From an uncultured Desulfovibrio sp. (lineage in GTDB: Bacteria > Desulfobacterota > Desulfovibrionia > Desulfovibrionales > Desulfovibrionaceae), in NCBI RefSeq assembly GCF_944324525.1, contig NZ_CALUWS010000017.1, positions 1-52,867 on the forward strand: a stretch of DNA of 52,867 nt, read 5' to 3'. The position numbers and the translations under genes are program-made. The notes below the pieces were generated by a model. It was given only the letters and a program-made list of their open reading frames with translations. It was not told the origin of the DNA and did not search any database. Positions within the stretch are counted from its first letter, which is position 1; every line of letters starts with the position of its first letter. Positions 7,904 through 16,238 of the stretch are shown in pieces.

Positions 7904-8788
7904 ATGGCACGACATGTTCTGAGCTTGCAGGATCTGGGAGAGTCGGGAAGCTGGCTGCTGGTGCAACAGGCGCGCGGCATCCCGGACGCCCGCTCACATA
8001 CCGATTTCATGACGGAGCGCATGGCCATGCTGCTCTTTGCGCAGGAATCCCTGCCGGAGCGGCTTTGCATCACGGCCGCCGTGCGGCAGATGGGCGGTTC
8101 CACCCTTTATCAGGGGACCGTCGGCGAGTGGCGCGAAGAGCTGGACCAGCATCAGCATCAGCTCATGGGCGTCATCAACTATTATGTGGACTGCATGTAC
8201 CTCTACGGCTTCCCCGCCCGCATCTGGGAAAAGCGGGAAGTGGAGGTGGAGTTCCCGGTCATCAATGCCGGCAGCCCGGACGGGCATCCGGCGCATGCGC
8301 TGGCGGACATCGCCTGCATGCTCAAGTATTCCAAGGATAATCTTTCGGGAGTGCGGGTCGGCTGGATAGGCTGCACCAACGGCACGCTTTTCTCCCTCAT
8401 CGAGGGCATGCAGTATTTCCCCTACAGTCTCCAGGTCGCCCTGCCGCCGCGCAATGACAGGGAGCCTGTGCTGCGGGCCGCGGCCCGCTACGGCGTCAAG
8501 GTGGATATCGTGGAAACGCCGGAAGAGGCGGCCGGAGGGGTGGACTATCTGTTTGCCGGCTGCCGCAGCGAGCTGGACGTCCATGATGAGCCGCACTGGC
8601 GCATCACGGAAAAGCTCATGGAAAAGGCGGCCCCGGGAGCGCATGTGCTGCTGGGCTCGCAGCCCATACGCGCCATCGGCGTGGAAAGCGGGCTGGCGCT
8701 CAGTCCGCGTTCGCTGTTGCTGTTGCAGGCGGAGAACCGCCTGCGGGTGCACAAGCGGCTGCTGCACTGGGTCTTTCTGGAAAATTAG
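7904..8788 (+). CDS. Ornithine-carbamoyltransferase-like protein without the carbamoyl-phosphate motif
   Basis: This 294-residue protein has the aspartate/ornithine carbamoyltransferase fold from end to end. The C-terminal SPRSLLLLQAENRLRVHK matches the usual family end, and HPAHALADI matches the HPxQxLAD motif. The STRTR loop that binds carbamoyl phosphate is replaced by ESLPER near residue 50, Gln of HPxQ is replaced by His, and the HCLP motif reads GSQP. It is therefore either a pseudoenzyme or a transcarbamylase-fold protein with another substrate. GGAGGT stands before the ATG at 7904, and a terminator follows at 8848. It is monocistronic and not next to other arginine genes. Confidence 0.75.
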   Translation: MARHVLSLQDLGESGSWLLVQQARGIPDARSHTDFMTERMAMLLFAQESLPERLCITAAVRQMGGSTLYQGTVGEWREELDQHQHQLMGVINYYVDCMYLYGFPARIWEKREVEVEFPVINAGSPDGHPAHALADIACMLKYSKDNLSGVRVGWIGCTNGTLFSLIEGMQYFPYSLQVALPPRNDREPVLRAAARYGVKVDIVETPEEAAGGVDYLFAGCRSELDVHDEPHWRITEKLMEKAAPGAHVLLGSQPIRAIGVESGLALSPRSLLLLQAENRLRVHKRLLHWVFLEN

Positions 8789-8847
8789 CCGGGCGGGCGC
8801 CTTGTCTGTCATCCGGCCGTGCGTGAACGGCACGGAGAAGACCGGTT

Positions 8848-8877
8848 CCGGCCCCGCCGGGCGGAGGGGCCGGTTTT
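8848..8877 (+). terminator. Intrinsic terminator after the carbamoyltransferase-like gene
   Basis: CCGGCCCC and GGGGCCGG form a perfect 8-bp GC stem with a 10-base loop, followed by TTTT, 60 bases after the stop codon. A wider imperfect pairing (GGAGAAG with TTTTCTCC) extends it. The 250 bases between 8788 and 9039 show nothing else. Confidence 0.75.
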
Positions 8878-9038
8878 CTCCGCTGCCGCGCAAGCTCCCC
8901 GGCATGCGGCAGGCGCGCATCCGGGGCGGCGTCAGGACCATCGAAAAAACGCCATGCCGCCGAGTGCCGCCGGTGGCGGTGCGGCCGGACAGGCTCTGCG
9001 CGCCGGGGCGCTCCGGCGTTCGGCAAAAAGGGCTTGTC

Positions 9039-11153
9039 ATGAAAGCGTCTGACATTCCGCTGATCGATTCCCGGCAGGATCTGGACGCCCTGTGCGGGGC
9101 AGGGCAGGGGCCTGTCGTGGGGCTGTGGCCACGACCCTTGTCAACGACAATACGGCGTTGCTGCTGCTCCTGCGGGAGGCGCTGGAGCGGCGCGGCGTGC
9201 GGACCGTCTTTTTTCTGACCTGCAAGGAGCAGCTCCCCCGGCAGATCCGCCAGCTGCCCCCGGCAAGCCGCGAGGGGCTGTTCCGGGTGGAAAATCCGCA
9301 TGTCTTCGCGGAAAGCGCCTTCCCCGACCTGCTCATCGCCAATACGCTGACCCTTACGTCCAAGCCCGCGGATTTTCGCGGCAAGACCATGATCCTGCCG
9401 CATGCGCCTTCGGAGCGGATGCCGAACCGGCTTTCCTACTGGGCGGATTATCCGGTCATCCCCACACGCGATGCCGCGCCCTTCGACTACGGCGCCTTCC
9501 CCAATTTCTGCAAGCACTGTGCGGGCAGGACACTTACGCTGCTGCCGGCCGGCTATCTCAAGAACGATCTGCTCTGCGCCTCCGCCCGCCGTCTGGGGCC
9601 CGCGCCCTACAGGCGGGTCAGCTTTTTTCCGCACTGGAAGCTGCCGCGCGGCATCAGGGCGGAAGCGCTGGGCGAGCTCTGGATCGAGCTCATCGAACGC
9701 TTTTTCAGCGAATTCCCCGGCTGGGAGTTCATCCTGCGGCCGCTGGAAAGCCAGCGTGACGCCCCGCAGGTGCGGCTCGTGCGCGAGCATTTCCGCAAGC
9801 TGGAAAAACGCCTTCTCGTGGACTGCGGCAGCGACGGACTGGACAGCCTGCTGCGGACGGATGCGCTGCTGACGGACTACTCCAGCGTCTGGCGCAACTA
9901 TTCCTTCACGACGCTGCGGCCCGCCGTGCTTTTTCAGCCGGATGGGGATGCCGTTCCGGCCGGCGGGAAGAGGTTTTCTGGAAAGCCTCCACGCCGGAGG
10001 CGGCCATCGCGGCCATGCGGCAGGCGATGGCGGACGACGGGGACATGCGGCGGGCCATCCGGGCCCTGCGCGACAGGGAGAGCCTCAATTTCGGCCGGGC
10101 GATCCCCTATGTGTGCGATGCCGTGCAGCGCATCCTGCGCGGCGAGCCGCCCGCGGCCGACGCCATCGTGCTCGACAAGGGCGACAGTCCCTACACGACA
10201 TGCCGGGAGTGGCTGCGCCTGCTGCGGCGTCCCTTTTCCCAGTGGCATCCCGAAAACGTGTCTGCCGTCCAGCAGTGGCATGATACGCTGCGCGGAGCGG
10301 ATCCGCGGGTATGCCTCGCCATCCTGCGCGCCGGTCTGCGCTCCTGGGCCGACTATACCCGCCCCATAACGCGGGATGCCATGATCTTTCGCCTGCAGCA
10401 TGCCCTTGCCTGCATGCCCGCCGCCTGGAGCGTCGCCTTTTTGCAACATTGCCGCCGGGCCGATCCGCGCGATCCGCTGGCTGCCGTGTGGGCGGCGCAT
10501 GCGCTGCAGCGTTGCCAGGGCGACCATCCCGATCTGGCGGCCGGGCTGCGCGCCGCGGTAGGGCATTGCCTGGAGCTTGCCGCGCCCGCCATGCCGCTTT
10601 TGCCGGGCATTCTCAATTTTTCGGATCTCTTGCCGGAAGACCGTCTGCCTGACGCGTCGGCCCCGCCGCTGCAGCATGCCGTCGCCGCGATCATGCGGCT
10701 GCAGCGAGGGAACGTGGAGCAGGGAGCCGCCATCCTGGACGGCGTTTCCCGGCGTGTGGCGGCCGGGCAGGGAACGGCCCTTGCGGCCGCCGCCGTGGCC
10801 ATCGGGCAGTCCCTGCTGCGGCACGCGGACGAACGCCGTCCGCATGCGGGGCGCTACCGGGCGCTGCATCTGCCCGTGATGGGCCTGTGGCTGTCCTTTT
10901 CCAGCGGGGAGGAGGCGCGCACGCTGCTTGCCGACGCGCTGCCGCCCTTCCGGGAACTCGCCCGGCAGGATGCCCGCCTGCTCATGCCCTGCGTGCACCT
11001 TGCCGCGGCCGTGGGGGACGACGACGTACGGCGCGGACCTTTGCCGAGGCCCGGCAGCAGGGCGTCGGCATGCGCGACATGATCATCATGGACGACATCA
11101 TGCGTGCCGTGGCCCAGAACGGCGACGTGCCGCCGGCCGGGCTGCGCCTCTGA
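9039..11153 (+). pseudogene. CDP-glycerol glycerophosphotransferase-like gene (TagB/TagF type) with three frameshifts
   Basis: One reading of about 705 residues runs through all three frames. It starts at the ATG at 9039 (MKASDIPLIDSRQDLDALC), shifts at G4 9119-9122, at GGG 9965-9967 and at GG 11035-11036, and ends at 11153. Each shift is repaired by adding a single G. The middle contains DALLTDYSSVWRNY, the hallmark of the TagB/TagF glycerophosphotransferase family, and FFPHWKLPRG upstream of it. A long helical C-terminal region follows. Such enzymes add glycerol phosphate or related units to surface polymers. Whether the gene is dead or the deletions are sequencing errors cannot be told here. 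Confidence 0.72.
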
Positions 11154-11180
11154 CGCGGAGTCTTCCACCTTCCAAAAAGG

Positions 11181-11228
11181 CTTCCCCCCATTGGCATCCG
11201 GCTGCCCCTGGATGCCAATGGGGGGAAG
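11181..11228 (-). terminator. Perfect 19-bp hairpin between convergent genes
   Basis: Bases 11181-11199 and 11210-11228 are exact reverse complements with a 10-base loop. Read on the minus strand, the stem is followed by CCTTTTTGG, so it fits best as the terminator of the GntR gene ending at 11291. It can also stop the convergent plus-strand gene ending at 11153, although no T run follows on that side. Confidence 0.7.
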
Positions 11229-11290
11229 AGCACGTTGCAACGCATACCATGTTTGCGTACTGCTCGTGAAAATGACGGGCCGCCGCGGGC

Positions 11291-12010
11291 TTATGCGGCC
11301 GTGGGCTCGGGAAGCTGGGAAGCAGGCCGCACGTCGCCGGCATGGCCGGCAAAGACGGCGCCAAACGATTCAGGGACCCAGTATTCGTAGCGCAGGATGC
11401 TGGCGGCTGCCGCCACGTTGCCGCGCAACAGGGAATCAAGGATGCGCTCATGCACGGCCAGCACGGACGTGCAGCGATGCAGGGCGACATCCCGGCTGCA
11501 CGGCAGGACGTCGAGACGGCGGTACAAAGGATCCGTCAGGGCATCCCGCCATGTCTTGCGGGACGTCTCCTGGAGCGTTTTGTGGAACATCCTCTCCGCC
11601 CGGCGAAAACCGGCCGTGTCCTGTGCCTGCGCGAAATGGCGTTGCTCCTGCAGGCTGCTCTCCAGGGCCGGGAGCATGACGTCGTGCCGCAGCGGGAAGG
11701 CGCTCTCCAGGGCGTCGGCCTCCAGCAGGCCGAGGAGGCGGCAGATCTCGGCCAGCTCCGCCCTGCTGACGGGGCGCAGGAAGACCCCGCGGCGCGGGCG
11801 TATCTCGAGCATGCCCTCCTGCTCAAGGCGCAGCAGGGCATCCCGCAGGGGGGTACGGCTGATACGGAGTTCCTGACAGATGGCGTCCTGATCAAGGCAG
11901 ACGGCCTGATGCAGGGGACGGGATTGCAGAACCGCGGCAAGATGCTGGTAGACGCGATCCCGAAGAGACGGGTGGTCGCTCCCAGCCGCTGAATAGGGGA
12001 AAAACGACAT
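11291..12010 (-). CDS. GntR/FadR-family regulator under a cobalamin riboswitch
   Basis: This 239-residue regulator has an N-terminal winged helix (DQDAICQELRISRTPLRDAL, near residues 40-60) and an all-helical FadR-type effector domain. AGGAGG precedes the ATG at 12010. The 5' leader carries a cobalamin riboswitch, an unusual arrangement because such riboswitches normally control B12 synthesis, transport or B12-independent enzymes. The divergent neighbour at 12385 is a paralogue with nearly the same recognition helix (DQDIICERLNVSKTPLRDAL). The effector is unknown. A link to cobalamin or a B12-dependent pathway is inferred only from the riboswitch. Confidence 0.88.
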   Translation of the reverse strand: MSFFPYSAAGSDHPSLRDRVYQHLAAVLQSRPLHQAVCLDQDAICQELRISRTPLRDALLRLEQEGMLEIRPRRGVFLRPVSRAELAEICRLLGLLEADALESAFPLRHDVMLPALESSLQEQRHFAQAQDTAGFRRAERMFHKTLQETSRKTWRDALTDPLYRRLDVLPCSRDVALHRCTSVLAVHERILDSLLRGNVAAAASILRYEYWVPESFGAVFAGHAGDVRPASQLPEPTAA

Positions 12011-12069
12011 GATAACCTCCTGTCCAGACCTCGTGGACAAGCCGGATGCGCGGAGCGCCTTCCGGGTTG

Positions 12070-12240
12070 GGCAATGGCGGGCTGGCTTCCCGGCTCAAGG
12101 ATCATCCTCCTCCGCGCCTTCCCGTGACGGCGGTCACAGTGGCATGATGCGGGATCGTCCCCTTTCACGGTTGCGGGCCAGCGTCGGATTTGCACCGAAC
12201 TTTCCAATTCTTCCGGGCAGAGCCCGGACACCCGCCATAC
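12070..12240 (-). promoter_or_regulatory. Cobalamin (B12) riboswitch
   Basis: Read on the minus strand, the leader contains in the right order GGAAAGTTCGGTGCAAATCC (complement includes 12186-12196), GCTGGCCCGCAACCGT, GCCACTG (complement 12137-12143), GGGAAGGC, and the B12-box-like AGCCGGGAAGCCAGCCCGCC (complement 12076-12095). These are the conserved core blocks of the cobalamin riboswitch. Downstream, TGTCC/GGACA can form a hairpin directly against the AGGAGG of the GntR gene, which suggests translational control. Confidence 0.9.
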
Positions 12241-12384
12241 AAAAATAGTGGCCTCAGCCTTCTTTGAAAAGAGCTTATGTCAAAGATATATCTGATGGCA
12301 AGAAAAATTTTGCATATTCCCTAAGCAGAGCACGTATGCTACATATAAGACAACGCTACAAGTATAATCCAACGGAGTTTATCC

Positions 12385-13080
12385 ATGAAACGCTCGTATG
12401 CTCCCCGGCAGCAGGATGCCTCCCCCGCGCCCCGGCAGGATTCCCTGCGCGAACAGGTGTATCAGTACCTCAAGGACGCCATGAGCGAGGGAACATTGCG
12501 GTATGGCGAATTTCTGGATCAGGACATCATTTGCGAGCGGCTCAACGTCAGCAAGACCCCCCTGCGTGACGCCCTCATTCGACTTGAGGCCGAGGGCTTC
12601 GTCTCCATCCTTCCGCGCAAGGGCGTACAAATCAACCCCATCACGCCCGAGTTCATCAGGAGCGCTTACCAGATCATCGGCGCCATCGAGGTGGATTGCC
12701 TCAACGAAGTGTTTGAAAAACTGACGCCGCGCCATGTCGAGGAATTCGAGGCCTCCAACGAGCGGCAGTGGAATCTGCTCAAGGACGAGAATTACGTGGA
12801 ATACTACGAGGAGAACATACGTTTCCACAATATCTTTCTTAATCTTTCCTCAAACACGCTGCTGGATCAGACCCTGATCTATCTGCGCAGGCGTTTGTAC
12901 GATTTTCCCCGCCGCAGCTATTCCTACGAGTGGGAGGCCTTCAACCTCGAGACGCACCGTCGTTTCATCGATTCCGTGAGATACGGCAACAAGGCCGCCG
13001 CCATGAGCATTTTTCGCATCGAGCACTGGTCCTTCGATGTGCACAAGAAGTTCTTCAAGCTCTACTATGACTTTGACTAG
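12385..13080 (+). CDS. GntR/FadR-family transcriptional regulator
   Basis: This 231-residue protein has an N-terminal GntR winged helix (LREQVYQYL, then LNVSKTPLRDALIRLEAEGF) and a helical FadR/FCD-like ligand domain with several histidines, such as HNIF and HRRF, that often bind a metal in this family. It is transcribed divergently from a paralogue under a cobalamin riboswitch. The 138 bases upstream are AT-rich and hold its promoter; GGAG lies nine bases before the ATG. No regulated metabolic genes adjoin it, so the effector is unknown. After its stop, 13081-13387 contains no recognisable gene. Confidence 0.88.
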   Translation: MKRSYAPRQQDASPAPRQDSLREQVYQYLKDAMSEGTLRYGEFLDQDIICERLNVSKTPLRDALIRLEAEGFVSILPRKGVQINPITPEFIRSAYQIIGAIEVDCLNEVFEKLTPRHVEEFEASNERQWNLLKDENYVEYYEENIRFHNIFLNLSSNTLLDQTLIYLRRRLYDFPRRSYSYEWEAFNLETHRRFIDSVRYGNKAAAMSIFRIEHWSFDVHKKFFKLYYDFD

Positions 13081-13387
13081 GGCCTGTTGAGGCTAGCCAT
13101 TGCTTCTCTTTGGAAAAGGGAATTCTTCGCTCCACTGGCGGGGGGCCCTCAAACAGACGGCAACTCGTGTCGACAGGCCCTATGGCCGTCTTTCGGTCGC
13201 TGCCGGCGCGGGCGGCCCGTCAGCGGCGGAAAAGGGAAAAGCCTCTCCAACATATATCGTGCCGGGGCACGCGGCCTGACGCGTGCGGCTGACCTGGAAA
13301 ATGCGCGAAAAATGCCGGATGCGGCCGGACGAACCGCGCCTGTTGGCGGTCTGACCGTCCGCCGTATGGATTCCATGTCCGCCACCG

Positions 13388-13425
13388 GCAACAAAAAAAG
13401 CTCCCGAAGGAGCTTTTTTTGTTGC
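13388..13425. terminator. Bidirectional intrinsic terminator
   Basis: A perfect 17-bp inverted repeat (arms 13388-13404 and 13409-13425, loop CGAA) has GCTCC/GGAGC at the tip and A7/T7 at the base. It gives a T run in both directions, so it can end the chemoreceptor transcript on the minus strand and plus-strand transcription from the GntR gene. Confidence 0.9.
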
Positions 13426-13466
13426 GTGCGGGAAGGAAGCGATCCGTGCGGCCGGGGCTGCGGCGA

Positions 13467-15566
13467 TCAGGCCCGCTTCATATCCTCGATGACGCTGTCG
13501 AGGTTCCGTGCCTGCTGCGCCAGCTCGGTGATGGCCTGCGCGGCCTGCTGCATGGCCTTGGACGTGCTGGTGGCAATGTTGTTGATGTCGGCAATGGAGC
13601 GGTTGATCTCTTCGCTGGTGGCGGATTGCTCCTCGCCGGCGGTGGCGATGGCGCGCACCTCGTCGGCGGACTGTTCGGCCATGCTGACGATCTGTTCCAG
13701 AGCCTGCCCCGAGCGGTTGGAAAGCTCGGTAACGCGGGCGATGCTTTCCACGGCCACATCCACCTGACGGATGGACTTTTCCGTACTGTTGCGTATGGCG
13801 TTGATGGCGTTGCCCACCTCGCTGGTGGAGGCCATGGTCTTTTCCGCCAGCTTGCGGACTTCATCCGCCACCACGGCAAAGCCGCGCCCGGCCTCCCCGG
13901 CGCGGGCGGCCTCGATGGCGGCATTGAGGGCCAGCAGGTTGGTCTGGTCGGCGATGTCGGAAATGACGCTCATGATCTGGGTGATGGAGCGGGCATTTTC
14001 GCCGAGCTGGGCCATATCTTCCTTGAGCGTCAGGGAAATGGACTGGACATCTTCGATGCCCTTGACCACCTGGCGTACGATTTCCGCGCCTTCATCGGCG
14101 CAATGGCGCATATTGGCGGACATCTCCGCGGCTTCGCCGGCATTCTTGGCCACTTCCAGCACGGTGGCGTTCATTTCGTTCATGGCCGTAGCGGTCTCCA
14201 TGGCCCGGTGGGCCTGCTGCTCGGCGCCGCTGGTGGATTCCTCCACCTGACGGGCAAGCTGGGTGGAGGTGCTGGAAATGATGCCCACGGCGCCGGCAAG
14301 CTGATTGGCGGCATTGAACATGCCTTCCCGCTTGGCATTTTCCGCGCGCTTGCGGGCTTCTTCCGCTTCTTCCACGGCCTTTTTGGCGATGTCGGTCTGC
14401 TTTTGCGCTTCTTCGGTCTGCTGGCGGGATTCGCTGATGAACTTGCGCAGGTTGTTGAGCATGTCCTCCAGCGCGTGGTAGAGGCGGCCCAGCTCACCGA
14501 AGAAGTGACGAGAGTCCACTTGGGCCTCAAGCCTGCCGCCCGCCACTTCGTTGGCATAGCCGACGAGCAGATCCAGCGGCCGGGTGATGGAGCGCACGAG
14601 CACAAGGCCCAGCACGATCATGGCCAGCGTGATGATGAGACTGACGACGGCGATGGTCAGCATGGCCTCGTCAGCGGAGGAATAGATCTCGGCCACATCT
14701 TCCACGAAGGCCATTTTCCAGCCAAAGGGGGTGGTGATGCTCATGGCCATCACATCGGTCTTGCCGATGGTGATGCGGTAGAGACCGTCCGGGCTGTTCT
14801 GCAGGCGTTCGAGCGCCTCATGGCGAAAATCCTTGCCGATGACCTTGCCCACAAGGTCAGGCGTCTGGGGGGAGCAGATGAGCCGCCCCGTGTGCTCGAT
14901 GAGGATAAAGCGACCGCTGTCGCCGAGCCGCATCGCGCCGATGGTCTTGGTCAGATTGGTCAGCGCAAGGTCGATGCCGAGCACGCCGATGAGCTGGCCC
15001 TTGTCGTCCTTGACTTTGGTGGTGGCGCAGACGACCATGTCCCCCTTGATGTTCTGATAGACTTCGCCCAGGGAGGAATCCTTGGGGTTGGCCGTACAGG
15101 AGAGGTACCAGGAACGCTTGGACATGTCCGTCCCGGCGGGGACAAGGGTCTCGGCAAAGGACATGGCATAGCCGCCATCCTTGTAGCCGATGAAGACTTC
15201 CCGGTAATTGGGATTGCTCTCCTGCATGTTGCGCAGCTCGGTGGCGATGGCCTTGGCATCCGGAGGAAGATCGTCGAATTTGTAGGGCGTGTCCTGCTTG
15301 CTGTCCCGGAAGGTGGGGAACTTGCCCATGCTGTTCTTGATCACAGGCGAACGCGCCAGCCCTTCGGCGGTGAAGGTGGCGTTGCTGAGCATCTGATCGA
15401 TGTAAAATCCAAAGAGCTCCAGCTCCTGCTGGGATTTGGCGGTAAAATCGCTGAGGGCGGTATCACGCATTTTCCAGATGGCGACGCCGGCAACGCCGCC
15501 CGCCATGACAAGCAGTGGAATGATGAGCCCCAGCAGAATACGCGCTTTGACAGATGCGATTTTCAC
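13467..15566 (-). CDS. Methyl-accepting chemotaxis protein with periplasmic Cache-type sensor
   Basis: This 699-residue chemoreceptor has a membrane helix at about 8-30, then a periplasmic double-Cache-like region of about 280 residues ([30 protein letters not shown]). A second helix near 322-345 leads into HAMP and a long coiled-coil signalling domain. The hairpin tip [20 protein letters not shown] is the CheA/CheW-contacting region. The Cache domain probably binds a small organic ligand such as an amino or carboxylic acid. It is monocistronic and ends at the bidirectional terminator. Its ligand cannot be named. Confidence 0.95.
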   Translation of the reverse strand: MKIASVKARILLGLIIPLLVMAGGVAGVAIWKMRDTALSDFTAKSQQELELFGFYIDQMLSNATFTAEGLARSPVIKNSMGKFPTFRDSKQDTPYKFDDLPPDAKAIATELRNMQESNPNYREVFIGYKDGGYAMSFAETLVPAGTDMSKRSWYLSCTANPKDSSLGEVYQNIKGDMVVCATTKVKDDKGQLIGVLGIDLALTNLTKTIGAMRLGDSGRFILIEHTGRLICSPQTPDLVGKVIGKDFRHEALERLQNSPDGLYRITIGKTDVMAMSITTPFGWKMAFVEDVAEIYSSADEAMLTIAVVSLIITLAMIVLGLVLVRSITRPLDLLVGYANEVAGGRLEAQVDSRHFFGELGRLYHALEDMLNNLRKFISESRQQTEEAQKQTDIAKKAVEEAEEARKRAENAKREGMFNAANQLAGAVGIISSTSTQLARQVEESTSGAEQQAHRAMETATAMNEMNATVLEVAKNAGEAAEMSANMRHCADEGAEIVRQVVKGIEDVQSISLTLKEDMAQLGENARSITQIMSVISDIADQTNLLALNAAIEAARAGEAGRGFAVVADEVRKLAEKTMASTSEVGNAINAIRNSTEKSIRQVDVAVESIARVTELSNRSGQALEQIVSMAEQSADEVRAIATAGEEQSATSEEINRSIADINNIATSTSKAMQQAAQAITELAQQARNLDSVIEDMKRA

Positions 15567-16238
15567 GACAACTCTCCCGCAATTTTCCTGAATGATTCAA
15601 CAGTATGGGGAAACACTCCATGCCGGTGCCCCATACCATGAGGCCATGCTGTTGAACATGAAAACTTCATGAGTAATTCTATACCAAGCCGCCGTCAAAG
15701 AAAAGAACTTTTTTGTAATGTTTGAAGCAACGGTTCTCAGTTGGTAAATTGTAGGGATATTTTTGAATATCAAGCAGTTATAAAGAGATGTGCTCTTTTG
15801 CGGCAGAGGGGGACGCAGGAAGGCCGCTGCGTGCTACGGCGTACGCTGATGCCGGAATCTTCCTGATTTGTTAACAAAATGTTTTATATGGATACAGTTT
15901 TTTTGCTTATCTGTACATTTTGCAGGAAAAGGAGTAAGTAAAACAGTATCTTCATTTTTGTATGGAGTCTTATGTCTTATTTTAAGGTGTATTGCACCGA
16001 ATAAAATGTATCATACTGGATGTATTGCGGATATTTTGCATACAGGAAGGGATGGCATGGCGGCGGCATCGTGAACGATGCCGTCCACAGGAAGGGATGC
16101 AGTCCGGGAGGCGGTCAGCGCAGCGTCTGTGAGTCGGGGGGCGCGCCTGCCGGCAGATCCGGGCTGTCAGGGCAGGCGGGGGAGAGTTTTTTTGCCGCAA
16201 GGACAGCCTGCCGGATCTGAGGGAGAAGGGGGGACGGG
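15567..16238. other. Intergenic region between chemoreceptor and flagellin
   Basis: This 672-base stretch holds the two divergent promoters. The part from about 15660 to 16030 is clearly AT-richer than the rest of the window. A possible 68-codon frame at 15868-16074 has no Shine-Dalgarno or recognisable motif and is not called. No clear sigma28 promoter was found by eye. Confidence 0.4.

Noticed and set aside
13419-15641. A 740-codon open frame antisense to the chemoreceptor
   Set aside because: It is repetitive Gly/His/Asp-rich shadow sequence; the minus-strand chemoreceptor is clearly the real gene.
15868-16074. A small open frame of 68 codons upstream of flagellin
   Set aside because: It has no Shine-Dalgarno, no motif and no neighbour support in an AT-rich promoter region.
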